Part shown: positions 1 to 8,456 of the stretch, one piece after another
Layout: every line of letters begins with the position of its first letter
How positions within the stretch are numbered: position 1 is the first letter of the stretch
Source of the DNA: Ensifer adhaerens
Lineage (GTDB): Bacteria > Pseudomonadota > Alphaproteobacteria > Rhizobiales > Rhizobiaceae
DNA length: 64,000 nt
Reading direction: 5' to 3'
Assembly (NCBI RefSeq): GCF_013283195.1
Contig: NZ_JABEKT010000003.1
Location: 504,994-568,993, forward strand
Notes under the pieces: model-generated
What the model was told of the DNA's origin: nothing
The model's input: the letters and a program-made list of their open reading frames with translations, nothing else
Database searches by the model: none
Translations under genes and position numbers: made by a program

Positions 1-109
1 GAAGGAATGCGCTCTGCTTGACAATGTTCCCTCGGTCGCAGATTCGAGTGGAGTTTGGTGGGGGCCCTTTCGATCCTTTCAACGATGGGAGACTTCGGCC
101 AACTTCGCG

Positions 110-889
110 TCAGCGAAGAAGCCCCTGGCCTCCATCGACCCAAAGGGGACTGCCGGTGACATGTCGTGACTGGCTTGAACACAGAAACCAGACGGCATCG
201 GCGATGTCGGAAGGCAACCCCGGCTTCCCCCCGGTGATCGGAACGTCCCCCTCTGGCCATTCGACCGGGATGGCCGTTTCTTCCTCGCCGCGCAAGGTCG
301 TGTTATCGCCTATCTTTGTGGTGATCGCTCCTGGACAAACGGCATTGATCCGAATGTGATGCCTGCCCAATTCAAGGGCGAGTTGCTGCACCATTGCAAC
401 TTGGGCGGCTTTGCTTGCAACATAGGCGGTGGCGCCAGGAGTGGTGAACGTACGAGTGCCATTGATCGAGGAAATGACAACTATGGATCCGCTTCCGTTC
501 GCCTTTAGATACGGTATGGTCAGATGGAGCGTAAGATACGTTCCGCGCAAATTGACCGCGATCGTTTCATCCCATTCATCAGGTTTAATGTCATCAATGG
601 GCGCCCAGACCCCATTAATGCCGGCATTGGCGACAACGAAATCGAGGTGCCCTTCCTGATCGACTAATAGCTCGATAGCCGATCTCATCTGTTTTTCATC
701 AGCTATATCTGCTTCAAGCACCATAGCCCGACCACCTTCCGCATTGATGGTGTCGACCGTTCGGCGCAAATCGGTAAGGCCACGTCCTAGCGCGCCGACA
801 GCCACTTTCTCGCGAGCCAAACGGCGCGCTACGGCTTTGCCGATGCCGGAGCCGGCGCCGGTCACGAGCGCCACGGGTGAACGAGCCAT
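110..889 (-). CDS. SDR family NAD(P)-dependent oxidoreductase
   Basis: A 259-residue classical short-chain dehydrogenase/reductase. The N-terminus carries the dinucleotide-binding glycine motif TGAGSGIG, the centre has NAGINGVW, and the catalytic pair appears as YVASK with the conserved Ser in the preceding VVISSINGT strand. Family members reduce or oxidise alcohols and ketones in the cytoplasm; the substrate cannot be read from sequence. I chose the ATG at 889 because AAGGA lies just upstream and the protein then starts directly before the first beta strand; an upstream in-frame start would add 31 poorly conserved residues. A GGAAC-N17-GTT promoter lies 30 bp upstream, back to back with the promoter of the 24-residue peptide gene on the other strand. 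This suggests stress induction. Confidence 0.9.
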   Translation of the reverse strand: MARSPVALVTGAGSGIGKAVARRLAREKVAVGALGRGLTDLRRTVDTINAEGGRAMVLEADIADEKQMRSAIELLVDQEGHLDFVVANAGINGVWAPIDDIKPDEWDETIAVNLRGTYLTLHLTIPYLKANGSGSIVVISSINGTRTFTTPGATAYVASKAAQVAMVQQLALELGRHHIRINAVCPGAITTKIGDNTTLRGEEETAIPVEWPEGDVPITGGKPGLPSDIADAVWFLCSSQSRHVTGSPLWVDGGQGLLR

Positions 890-918
890 GGGAATTCCTT
901 GTTGCGTGCGAGGACTAG

Positions 919-943
919 AACAGCCCAACCGATCAAGTGTTCC
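919..943 (-). promoter_or_regulatory. EcfG-type promoter for SDR gene
   Basis: On the minus strand GGAAC (943-939) is followed after 17 bases by GTT (921-919), matching the general-stress sigma factor pattern. The -10 element is 30 bp from the start codon at 889. Confidence 0.65.
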
Positions 944-973
944 ACACTGATGGGCAGAAAGAGCTACCACCGG

Positions 974-998
974 GGAACACACCGTCTCGCTCGTTGTT
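974..998 (+). promoter_or_regulatory. EcfG-type promoter for 24-residue peptide gene
   Basis: GGAAC (974-978), 17 bases, GTT (996-998), 28 bp upstream of the ATG at 1026. It is divergent from the SDR promoter at 919-943. Confidence 0.65.
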
Positions 999-1025
999 AC
1001 GACCTCACAGCAAAGGAGTGTGGAT

Positions 1026-1100
1026 ATGAACCAGATTGTCTATCTCGTCGGACTTGTCGTCATCGTGATCGCCGTTCTCTCGTTCTTCGGGTTGAGTTGA
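1026..1100 (+). CDS. 24-residue hydrophobic membrane peptide
   Basis: A tiny ORF beginning MNQIVYLVGLVVIVIAVLSF and ending GLS. It is almost entirely one predicted transmembrane helix. Support comes from a near-perfect Shine-Dalgarno (AAGGAG at 1013-1018, spacing 7) and an EcfG-type promoter 28 bp upstream. Similar very short single-helix proteins are, from memory, common and unannotated in Rhizobiales; the function is unknown. Too short for ordinary gene callers. Confidence 0.7.
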   Translation: MNQIVYLVGLVVIVIAVLSFFGLS

Positions 1101-1107
1101 GCAGGCC

Positions 1108-1602
1108 TCATCGTAACGACAGTCCCTGACCGCTGCGCACTGTAGGGGTCCCCCGACTGTGATCGCCAAGTGCAACGATAACATCGGTCACGTCGCGCGC
1201 AGCGCGCAGCCGCGCCAACAGTTCTGGGTCCCGAAAGATTCGGGAATGACGGGCAAGTGCAGGCAGAAAGCCATTCTGGCGCGACGTCGGCCAGATCAAC
1301 ATGATGACGACATCGACGGGTACATTTATGTCGTGGTTGAAGATAACGGGGTCCCGAAGAAGGATCAAAAGCTTGAGTGGTTCCGGCAGTTTGCGAAGAA
1401 AAGCATGCGGAATTGCCACGCCAGCACTATTAGCAGTGGAACCTAGCTTCTCACTTTCCCGCACTGCCTTCAAGATTTCCTCCGACGGTAGTCCGGCAGC
1501 TTTGGCAAGGACCAGTGAACCCGCCTTGAGGACCCTATCAACGTCCGTGGCGAGAAGCCCGGTGATTATCTCCTCCGGGGAAAAGAAAGGGCTCTCCAAC
1601 AT
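1108..1602 (-). CDS. PTS IIA (EIIA-Ntr/fructose-like) domain protein
   Basis: A 164-residue protein with a single PTS EIIA type-2 domain. The phosphoacceptor histidine lies in the motif GVAIPHAF. Family members (PtsN-like) receive phosphate from the Npr/HPr chain and act as regulators in the cytoplasm; no permease domain is fused or adjacent. The ATG at 1602 has a strong AAGGAGGT at spacing 5, whereas the longer reading frame to 1779 would overlap the divergent otsB start. Upstream on the same strand GGAAC (1656-1652) is followed 17 bases later by ATT rather than GTT, a possible weak EcfG promoter. The C-terminal 15 residues look unlike the family. Confidence 0.8.
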   Translation of the reverse strand: MLESPFFSPEEIITGLLATDVDRVLKAGSLVLAKAAGLPSEEILKAVRESEKLGSTANSAGVAIPHAFLRKLPEPLKLLILLRDPVIFNHDINVPVDVVIMLIWPTSRQNGFLPALARHSRIFRDPELLARLRAARDVTDVIVALGDHSRGTPTVRSGQGLSLR

Positions 1603-1740
1603 ATCGACCTCCTTGCAATTGCTATCATCCAAATTCGCCAGATGCTTCATTGTTCCTGAGGTGCGATCGCCAAGAGACGAACGCCAAGTTTTCCGTTCAC
1701 CCCACTTGCCGGTAAGCGACACAATCCTATCTGGTAGACG

Positions 1741-2547
1741 ATGACTTCCCCTCGCAACGAAGTGCCGGTGGACCTTCAAACATCCGATCTGGATCCCGTC
1801 CTACTGCATCTACTAGGTCGCCCGGGCCACTGGGCTCTTTTTCTGGATATTGACGGCACCTTGCTCGACATCGCTGAAACGCCGGACGCTATTCGTGTTC
1901 CAGCGGAGTTAGGGGAGCACCTCCACCGACTTTCGCGGCGAATGGACGGCGCGTTGGCAATTGTAACGGGTCGCGCGCTTCTTTACGCGGAAGGTCTGTT
2001 TCACCCTTTTGAGTTTCCCATGGCCGGCCTGCACGGGGGAGAATTGCGGGGGACGACCGGGGAACTCACGCTGCGTCAGGTCCCTGAAGCCTTCGCTGTC
2101 TTGAAAGGCAACCTTCTTGCTGAAACGAGAAAATTGTCGGGCGTGATGGTGGAGGATAAAGGACCTGCAATTGCCGTGCACTTCCGACTGGCTCCATCGA
2201 TGGCTGCTACAGTGGAAGGCATGATGAGGCGGTACGCCGAAATGGCTGGACCTGATTGGGCCCTGCAGCTGGGCAAGATGGTTTGCGAACTTCGACCGTC
2301 TCGCGCCTCGAAGGCCGACGCGCTGGAGCGCTTCATGGCCGAGCCAACGTTCCGGGGCCGACTTCCCCTGGCGATTGGAGACGACCTGACGGACGAAACG
2401 ATGTTTGCAGCAGCCAACGCGTTGGGCGGACATTCCATCCGCGTGGGCGAAGCGTCATCGGCAACGTGCGCGCGGGGTAGGCTGCGCTCGCCAAGTCTTC
2501 TGCGTGCGTACATCGCGCTGGCGGCAACTGCGAACTCGCTGGTTTGA
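1741..2547 (+). CDS. otsB: Trehalose-6-phosphate phosphatase
   Basis: A 268-residue HAD-superfamily phosphatase that dephosphorylates trehalose-6-phosphate to trehalose, an osmo- and desiccation protectant. HAD motif I is FLDIDGTLLD near residue 36 with both catalytic aspartates; the C-terminal acidic motif is GDDLTDE; the cap region carries the PxxKADALERF-like segment SRASKADALERF. Length is normal for OtsB. No otsA (synthase) is adjacent, so substrate must come from elsewhere. The start lacks a clear ribosome-binding site, but no better ATG precedes the HAD motif. It is divergent from the PTS IIA gene. Confidence 0.88.
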   Translation: MTSPRNEVPVDLQTSDLDPVLLHLLGRPGHWALFLDIDGTLLDIAETPDAIRVPAELGEHLHRLSRRMDGALAIVTGRALLYAEGLFHPFEFPMAGLHGGELRGTTGELTLRQVPEAFAVLKGNLLAETRKLSGVMVEDKGPAIAVHFRLAPSMAATVEGMMRRYAEMAGPDWALQLGKMVCELRPSRASKADALERFMAEPTFRGRLPLAIGDDLTDETMFAAANALGGHSIRVGEASSATCARGRLRSPSLLRAYIALAATANSLV

Positions 2548-2639
2548 ACTCTTGGACGTCTGGGGCGTTATAGAGCAGCAGTCCGTTTAGCCCGATGCTT
2601 TGCACTCCCATTGATCGTCGACCAGCCAAGGATCCATTC

Positions 2640-3005
2640 ATGCAACTCGCCGGACAAACAATCCTTGTGTTGGAGGATGACTTTCTTCAGGCGGACGAAA
2701 TCGTTCGAGTGATCAGTCTGTCCGGCGCACAAGTGGTCGGTCCGTGTCCATCGATCGACGGCTGCATGATGCATCTTTCTTCCATGTATATTTCGGCAGC
2801 GGTCGTGGACATCAATATCGGTGCAGGTCCGTCCTTTGAAATACCGCGTGAACTCGCGCGTCGTTCAATTCCCTTTATCTTCCTCACTGGATATGACCGA
2901 ACGGTGGTTCCGCAAGAGTTTTTTGCGGTAAAAAGCCTGGAGAAGCCCGCCGACGAGGACCAACTCGTTTCGGCTCTCGTTTCGATCCTTTCCATTGCTG
3001 TCTAA
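2640..3005 (+). CDS. Single-domain response regulator
   Basis: A 121-residue CheY-like receiver with no output domain. The acidic pair is in LVLEDDFL, the phosphoacceptor Asp is in AAVVDINIG, and the conserved Lys is in KSLEKPAD. Rhizobiales carry many such stand-alone receivers, several feeding histidine-kinase stress relays; here no kinase is adjacent. I chose the ATG at 2640 because AAGG lies about 8 bases upstream and the receiver starts right after it; an upstream in-frame ATG at 2595 would add 15 residues. Confidence 0.85.
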   Translation: MQLAGQTILVLEDDFLQADEIVRVISLSGAQVVGPCPSIDGCMMHLSSMYISAAVVDINIGAGPSFEIPRELARRSIPFIFLTGYDRTVVPQEFFAVKSLEKPADEDQLVSALVSILSIAV

Positions 3006-3044
3006 AGCACGCTCGATGTCGGTTCTACATGGCATCGCACCGGT

Positions 3045-3323
3045 TCAACCACGGACCTTTTGCCTTTCGCGCTTGTTCACATCGTCCCGCATTCGTTTTA
3101 GCCAAAAACGTTGGCCTGCCTGGTTGATATAGGAAGACAGAAGCGACATCATCGATCGAACCAACTTCGAACGGACGTACTGGCGTGCGACCATCGACCG
3201 CGAGGCTGTTCTGTTTTCGAAAGCCTGCTGGGGCGCTGACATCTCGGCTGCTCTCATCGGCTCGATCTTTTCTTTTGTGACTTTCCTTGAATTTTTCTTC
3301 TTTGCTCGTTTCTCTTTTGCCAT
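3045..3323 (-). CDS. Small basic protein, divergent DUF3175-like
   Basis: A 92-residue very basic protein starting MAKEKRAKKKNSRKVTKEK. The C-terminal half, with SMMSLLSSYINQAGQRF, resembles the core of DUF3175 proteins (remembered pattern: S-MLTFYINRAGKNL), but the middle segment does not match, so it may be divergent or have internal frame changes. The start at 3323 has GAGGTG four bases upstream, and an EcfG-type promoter lies 82 bp upstream. Function unknown; nucleic-acid binding is possible from charge only. Confidence 0.5.
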   Translation of the reverse strand: MAKEKRAKKKNSRKVTKEKIEPMRAAEMSAPQQAFENRTASRSMVARQYVRSKLVRSMMSLLSSYINQAGQRFWLKRMRDDVNKRERQKVRG

Positions 3324-3404
3324 CTGACACCTCACGATCAATCTCCCGGACTGCATATTGGATAGGCATACCGGGGCACTCATAAGAACGCTCTCGGCTA
3401 CTCC

Positions 3405-3429
3405 AACCTCCGCCCGTAGCGATCGTTCC
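3405..3429 (-). promoter_or_regulatory. EcfG-type promoter for DUF3175-like gene
   Basis: On the minus strand GGAAC (3429-3425), 17 bases, GTT (3407-3405), 82 bp upstream of the start at 3323. Confidence 0.55.
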
Positions 3430-3530
3430 CCGAACGCGTTCGGAAGCATCGAAACGATCCCTGAGCCCAGGCGTTTCCATCTGAAGGGATGACTGCGCGG
3501 CAGCCAAACGCCTTACCCTGGAGGACGCCA

Positions 3531-4594
3531 ATGGCCCTACATCGGATCTGCTTTTATCTGCTGCTTACATTGGTCACGCTTGCGTTCGTAGGGATTATGG
3601 TGCCCTTTTTTTCCGCCATCCTGTGGGCGCTTGTCTTGGCCATCGTGTTTCATCCGCTCCATCGCCTTGTCGAAGACAGATGGGGTCGCAGATCCAACAG
3701 GCTGCCGCCATCAGTGTCGGCGGCTGCATTTTTCTGGTCATCGTGCCGGGACTGGCAGTACTCGGCGCATTGCTTAAGGAAGGCGGCAAGCTCTACACAA
3801 AGATCAAAAGCGGCTCACTTGACTTGCAGCCTTTGGCGGAAAAATTAGAATCCATCTTGCCGGAATTCGTCACCACCTGGCTGCAACAGTTGGACATCCA
3901 AAGCTTCAAGGACCTGAATGCCTCTCTATCGGCCGGACTTGTCGAGGGAGGGGGCTTTTTTGCCAGTCGCGCGCTCAGCCTGGGCCAAAATACGTTTGGT
4001 TTTGTTATTTCGGCCGGCGTGATGCTCTATCTCCTGTTCTTCTTCCTCAGGGACGGCCGTGAGCTCGTACGAGCTGTCCGCAACGCGGTTCCTCTCAGTG
4101 ATGATCATACACGCAAATTCGCAGATAAATTCACTGCTGTTGTTAAAGCCACCGTTCGTGGCAGCCTCATCATTGCCTTGGTCCAAGCCACGATCGGAGG
4201 GCTTGCCTTCTGGTTTCTCGACTTGGAGCCGGCAATGCTGTGGGCCGTTGTGATGTTCTTTTTCTCACTTCTTCCGGTCCTCGGCACCGCTATCGTCTGG
4301 GCTCCCGCATCAATTTACCTTGCTGTTGGCGGGTTGTGGCTGAAGGCCGTGCTCCTCGTGTTTGTGGGGGTTCTGGCAATAGGACTCGTCGACAATCTTC
4401 TTCGCCCGCGGCTGGTTAGTAGCGAAACCAGCATGCCCGACTTTGTCGTGCTGCTTTCGACGCTCGGTGGTCTATCGGTCCTCGGGGCAAATGGCTTGCT
4501 GGTTGGACCATTGATCGCAGCACTCTTTATCTCCGCCTGGACAATTTTCGCCGAGGAGGCGGCATTCAACCCAGCCGGGCACGACAAAGAATAG
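3531..4594 (+). pseudogene. AI-2E family transporter, single frameshift
   Basis: Two overlapping frames together make one AI-2E/PerM-type membrane protein of about 354 residues. The first frame, starting at the ATG at 3531 with GGAGG six bases upstream, encodes the first two helices and ends usefully at HPLHRLVEDRWGRRSN. The second frame resumes with QAAAISVGGCIFLV and runs to 4594 through the usual remaining helices and the conserved segment DNLLRPRLVS. The switch needs one missing base near 3695-3705 (around CCAACAGGCTGCCGCC). The family exports or passively transports small molecules; some members extrude indole or AI-2. Either a real inactivating mutation or a sequencing error; the downstream frame is fully intact over about 290 codons, so decay, if real, is recent. 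Confidence 0.8.
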
Positions 4595-4728
4595 GAAAAG
4601 GCAGTTTCCATTGCGAGCGTGCAGGAAGCGGGGATTTTAGGAGTCCGGCTGTTCACACGATGCCGCGGGCGGAACGAAAGCCGGTCCCGCCTGTTCCTGT
4701 CAAAGTGAAATCTCACAGGGCTTGTCCA

Positions 4729-5439
4729 ATGGAATTCTCTATATTGACCTACAATGTCCACAGCTGTGTGGGCACCGACCGCTGCATTGATCCCAAGCGA
4801 GTGGCAGACGTGATCGCATCATGCGACGCGGACGTGATCGCTTTGCAGGAACTGGATGTTGGACGGCAACGCACACAGTCGATTGATCAAGCCGAAGCCA
4901 TCGCCGAACACCTGCAGATGCGGTCTCATTTTCACCCCGCTTTCAACCTTGAAGAGGAATTGTATGGAGATGCCGTATTGACAGCGCACCGATCCGAACT
5001 TGTGCGGGCAGGCCCATTGCCGTCTATCGGCGAACCGCGGGGCGCCTTGTGGGTGGAAATCCATATCGCCGACAGGAGTGTGAACGTGGTCAATACGCAT
5101 TTGGGTTTGAGACGGCGGGAGCGTATCGCTCAAGCGAACGCGTTGCTCGGCGATGATTGGCTTGGGAACGAGCGCTGCGTTGACAAGCCGACCGCATTCG
5201 TTGGGGATCTCAATGCGGTCCCAGGGTCCGGGGCCTTCGAGAGATTTTCCGATGTATTGTTTTCGGCAAGGGTGCAGCGTTGCCCTACCTTTCCATCCCG
5301 GTTTCCAATTCTGCAACTCGATCACGTTATGCACAATGGTTGGCTGCAACTCTTATCGATCGAAACTGTCAAATCCGGATTGGCCAGGCTTGCGTCTGAC
5401 CACCTGCCGCTCCTTGCCCGTTTCTCCGTCAAAGCCTGA
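4729..5439 (+). CDS. Endonuclease/exonuclease/phosphatase family protein
   Basis: A 236-residue EEP-fold metal-dependent phosphodiesterase. Visible family motifs are the N-terminal LTYNVHSC, the metal-binding Glu in VIALQELDV, the Asn in VNTHLGL, GDLNAVPG, and the terminal SDHLPLLARF. Bacterial members of this subtype cleave nucleic acids or phospholipids; no signal peptide is visible, so it is probably cytoplasmic. The ORF is also open from an ATG at 4660 that would add 23 unconserved residues; neither start has a strong ribosome site. It follows the frameshifted permease by about 135 bp. It precedes other DNA-processing genes. Confidence 0.8.
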   Translation: MEFSILTYNVHSCVGTDRCIDPKRVADVIASCDADVIALQELDVGRQRTQSIDQAEAIAEHLQMRSHFHPAFNLEEELYGDAVLTAHRSELVRAGPLPSIGEPRGALWVEIHIADRSVNVVNTHLGLRRRERIAQANALLGDDWLGNERCVDKPTAFVGDLNAVPGSGAFERFSDVLFSARVQRCPTFPSRFPILQLDHVMHNGWLQLLSIETVKSGLARLASDHLPLLARFSVKA

Positions 5440-5522
5440 GAGAGGGGCAACTGCTGTTCGTACATTGTCAACGATCAATCCACCTTCGACTAACCAAAGG
5501 TGATTGTTCTGTCGGTCGACGC

Positions 5523-5547
5523 GGAACAGAATGGATCAAACATTGTT
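5523..5547 (+). promoter_or_regulatory. EcfG-type promoter upstream of 5573 ORF / DUF982 gene
   Basis: GGAAC (5523-5527), 17 bases, GTT (5545-5547). The next good start codon is the short ORF at 5573 (26 bp away), followed by the DUF982 gene at 5863. Confidence 0.55.
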
Positions 5548-5572
5548 GTGTGTCCTTCAAGGAGACACTCCG

Positions 5573-5635
5573 ATGGCACAACACGGATTTGAAGGCGAGG
5601 AACGCTACGGCCGCGCCCTTGAGACGTCGATCTGA
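5573..5635 (+). CDS. Very short ORF or broken gene start
   Basis: AAGGAG at spacing about 8 precedes an ATG that opens a 20-codon frame (MAQHGFEGEERYGRALETSI). The combination of promoter plus ribosome site argues that translation starts here, but the product is so short that this may be the 5' end of a longer gene broken by a frameshift; the +1 frame stays open past 6100 with a basic product I do not recognise. Between 5636 and 5862 I see nothing else. Confidence 0.3.
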   Translation: MAQHGFEGEERYGRALETSI

Positions 5636-5862
5636 GAAAAGGCGCGAGATGGGGTTGCATCCGGGTCGCCACGAAGCTGCGAAACAGCGCCGGCGCAAGG
5701 ATCGGTTCCGTGGCAAGGGCCCGCGCGGGTCTCCTCAGGACAAACGCCGAGCAGAAGTTTGCGTCGACGCGATCTGCGGAGTGTCACATGTTCACCCCCC
5801 CTTGCGGGTGGATGACACAGGTGATGGCACGCACCCTCATGAGATGAAAAGGACTATCGTCG

Positions 5863-6114
5863 ATGTCACCAAATCCCGGACCGTGGAACGAACCTGTTCT
5901 CATACAATTGCCCGATGCACAGAATGCCGAGATCGTCGCCAATGCGCGGGAAGCCCACGAGATCCTCTCGCGCCGATGGCCGGCGCATTCTACTGGCGCC
6001 TCCTACACCTCCGCTTTGGCAGCATGTTCACAGGTTCTTTCCGGAAACGCCCCAGCTTACCTGTCGCGCATCGCTTTCGTCAACGCAGTGGAGGAGGCCG
6101 GCTTCAAGCAATAA
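5863..6114 (+). CDS. DUF982 family protein
   Basis: An 83-residue protein matching the small DUF982 family that is multiplied in Rhizobiales: central WP in LSRRWPAHS, then an alanine-rich helix with a conserved Cys (ALAACSQVLSG) and a final AFVNAVEEAGF helix. Function is not known. The start has AAAAGGA about 9 bases upstream. A paralogue is at 20521-20787, which also sits in a stress-promoter operon. The likely promoter is the EcfG-type site at 5523. Confidence 0.8.
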   Translation: MSPNPGPWNEPVLIQLPDAQNAEIVANAREAHEILSRRWPAHSTGASYTSALAACSQVLSGNAPAYLSRIAFVNAVEEAGFKQ

Positions 6115-6240
6115 CCTGTTTGCCTTAGTGTTCGAAGCCAAGATAACCCACCCGCCGGAAATGGCACATCGAGGTTGCAATGCCGATGGACAGTTCCCAA
6201 GCTCGTTGACCTCGCGCCTACAAAGGAGCGTTCGCGGCGA

Positions 6241-6795
6241 ATGCTGGATTCTGGTTTTTTCTCGAGGGACGCCGTTCAGGTCGCTCGTGAGCTCATTGGC
6301 TGCCCGCTTCTTGTGGCCGGCGTAGGTGGCTTGATTGTCGAAACAGAGGCTTACACGGAAAACGACCGCGCGTCTCATAGCTTTCGTGGCCCGACAGGGT
6401 CAAATGCAACGATGTTTGGAAATCCAGCCCACGCCTATGTCTACAGGACCTATGGGATTCACTGGTGTCTAAACTTCGTCTGTCTGCCGGGAAGCGCGGT
6501 CTTGATCAGGGCGTTGGCACCAACCACGGGATTGGCCGACATGGAAAGCCGGAGGGGAGGTGGGAGGGCGCGCGCCCTTTGTTCCGGACCAGGTCGCCTG
6601 GCACAGGCATTGGGTGTTACCGGGGATCTGGATGGAGCACCGCTGACAATGGCGCCGTTTCAGCTTCAGCCCGCAAGTGTGCCAGTAGAGGTGGTGACAG
6701 GGGTGCGTATTGGCATTACGAAGGACGCTGATCGACCATGGCGGTTCGGTGAGAGAGGCTCTCAATTCCTTAGTCGACCATTCTCAATTAACTGA
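6241..6795 (+). CDS. DNA-3-methyladenine glycosylase (AAG/MPG type)
   Basis: A 184-residue monofunctional base-excision repair glycosylase that removes alkylated purines. The family marks are present: GCPLLV followed by IVETEAYTEND (catalytic Glu), ASHSFRGPTGSN, the intercalation-loop region AHAYVYRTYGIHWCLNF, and VLIRALAP. Size fits bacterial members. I chose the ATG at 6241; AAGGAG is about 12 bases upstream, a long spacing, and the alternative TTG at 6175 adds unconserved residues. It lies directly upstream of a DUF763 gene in the same direction, 71 bp apart, giving a small DNA-repair pair. Confidence 0.88.
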   Translation: MLDSGFFSRDAVQVARELIGCPLLVAGVGGLIVETEAYTENDRASHSFRGPTGSNATMFGNPAHAYVYRTYGIHWCLNFVCLPGSAVLIRALAPTTGLADMESRRGGGRARALCSGPGRLAQALGVTGDLDGAPLTMAPFQLQPASVPVEVVTGVRIGITKDADRPWRFGERGSQFLSRPFSIN

Positions 6796-6866
6796 CGGCG
6801 TCAAGCACGAGGCACCCGCTCCGCTTGATTGCCATTAGCAGCCGGCCAAGAAATGAGACAACAGGA

Positions 6867-8120
6867 ATGGCAAATCGAACGGGCAGCGCCGACTTGCCTC
6901 TGCATGGGGGCCGCGTGCCGCGCTGGCTATCTGATCGGATGGCGAAATTGGCAGCGGTCCTCAGCGAGGCTATCATCGTCCACTACGGCCGCGATGAGCT
7001 TTTGCGTCGATTGGCCAATCCTTTCTGGTTCCAGTCGTTTGGTTCCGTCATGGGCATGGACTGGCATTCGTCCGGGATCACTACAAGTGTGGTCGGCGCG
7101 CTGAAACGTGGGCTACAGCCTAGGGCCAGCGAACTCGGTGTCCACGTCTGCGGCGGTCGTGGCGCTCAGTCGCGCAGGACCCCCGGCGAACTCCTCGCAA
7201 TAGCAGCGAAGGTCGGCATCGACGGCGATGAACTGGCCAAGACAAGTCGCCTGGTCGCCAAGATCGACAGCGCCGCGGTCCAGGACGGTTTTGATCTTTA
7301 TCTGCATGGCTTTGTCGTGACCGACGACGGGAAGTGGATGGTGGTTCAACAAGGCATGAACGGGGCCCAAAAGACTGCAAGGCGATACCACTGGCTCGCC
7401 GAAGGGATGAAAAACTTTCTTGATTCACCCCATGCGGCAATCGATGGCCAGAACCAGGGGCGGATACTAAACCTGTCAGACAGCCGTGCAAATGCCTCGC
7501 GGGAACGCCAATTGGATCTTCTATCCCAAGCCGGGCCGGATCGTATCGTTTCAGATCTGGTAGGTCTGAAAGGAACGAGCGGCCAATCATCACCCCCATC
7601 GGACCAGTTGTTGCTGCCGCACGTGGTAATGCCCTCTCATCACGACGTTCGTCAAAGTGATGTCAATATGAAACGATTGCACGCCGCTCTGGCTGCGGCA
7701 GCAGATCGCGGCCCGAAGGATTTTCAGGAATTGCTTCTGACGCCGGGGATCGGCGCGCGAACCGTTGAAGCACTTTCGCTCGTGGCTGAAATGATCCATG
7801 GCGCTCCCTGCCGCTTTGCCGACCCGGCTCGCTTCTCGCTCGCACATGGAGGCAAGGATCGCCATCCCTTTCCCGTTCCGCTTAAGGTCTACGATGAAAC
7901 AATACGTGTGATGAAGTCGGCGGTCCGTCGCGCCCGTCTGGGGAGAAGCGAGGAACTCAATGCCTTGAAACGCCTGGACGACCAAGCGCGGCGCCTGGAG
8001 CATTATGCGACCGGACCGGACCTAAATGACATTGTCGCAGGCGAGTTCGACCGCTCTTTTACACTGGGCGGGCGCAGCGTGTTCGGTTGGGAAAGCGGCC
8101 CGGAGGGCAACGACGGCTGA
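6867..8120 (+). CDS. DUF763 domain protein with helix-hairpin-helix motif
   Basis: A 417-residue protein of the DUF763 family, recognised by the N-terminal ADLPLHGGRVPRWL, the HYGRDELLRRLANPFWFQSFG block, DWHSSGIT and the long GRILNLSD-like centre. A helix-hairpin-helix-like segment (LLTPGIGARTVEALSLVAEM) lies at about residues 290-310, consistent with DNA binding. The family is best known in archaea and thermophiles and is suspected to act on nucleic acids, but no biochemistry is known to me. The ATG at 6867 gives the usual family N-terminus; a TTG at 6825 is the only longer option. Its pairing with an alkyl-base glycosylase supports a repair role by context only. Confidence 0.85.
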   Translation: MANRTGSADLPLHGGRVPRWLSDRMAKLAAVLSEAIIVHYGRDELLRRLANPFWFQSFGSVMGMDWHSSGITTSVVGALKRGLQPRASELGVHVCGGRGAQSRRTPGELLAIAAKVGIDGDELAKTSRLVAKIDSAAVQDGFDLYLHGFVVTDDGKWMVVQQGMNGAQKTARRYHWLAEGMKNFLDSPHAAIDGQNQGRILNLSDSRANASRERQLDLLSQAGPDRIVSDLVGLKGTSGQSSPPSDQLLLPHVVMPSHHDVRQSDVNMKRLHAALAAAADRGPKDFQELLLTPGIGARTVEALSLVAEMIHGAPCRFADPARFSLAHGGKDRHPFPVPLKVYDETIRVMKSAVRRARLGRSEELNALKRLDDQARRLEHYATGPDLNDIVAGEFDRSFTLGGRSVFGWESGPEGNDG

Positions 8121-8122
8121 CC

Positions 8123-8389
8123 TCAATACAAAGCATAGATTGAGATATCGATACGATAACTTTTGTCCGAAGCCGTGTGCGTTCGTGGACGAACGAGCCA
8201 GAGAGCGCATTCCGAGAGCGAGGTTTCGTCGCGGTTTCCCATGGCAAATTCATCGGCAATGAACCTTGCAACATACTCACCGCGCGCTCCCCTGCGCTGG
8301 ATGTTGGCGCTCAGGCACGCCCGGTCGTGAACCCTTCGCAGCATGGCGACATCCTCTGGCGTCGGCCCTTGGGTCGTTACTTCTTTCAT
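8123..8389 (-). CDS. Conserved small protein, Rhizobiales type
   Basis: An 88-residue soluble protein with no named domain that I can assign. The pattern PEDVAMLRRVHDRAC, then GEYVARFIADEF and a Glu/Ser-rich turn, resembles a family of small rhizobial proteins that pair a helical N-terminus with an A-x-x-L/F-I helix; I cannot name a function. The start at 8389 is strongly supported by GGAGGAGGTG two bases upstream and by an EcfG-type promoter 68 bp upstream. It converges on DUF763 with a 2-bp gap. Confidence 0.7.
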   Translation of the reverse strand: MKEVTTQGPTPEDVAMLRRVHDRACLSANIQRRGARGEYVARFIADEFAMGNRDETSLSECALWLVRPRTHTASDKSYRIDISIYALY

Positions 8390-8456
8390 GGCACCTCCTC
8401 CCGTGCGTTCTCATCGAGACATCGTCGACCGCCAACATAGCATCAACCATCTGCTC

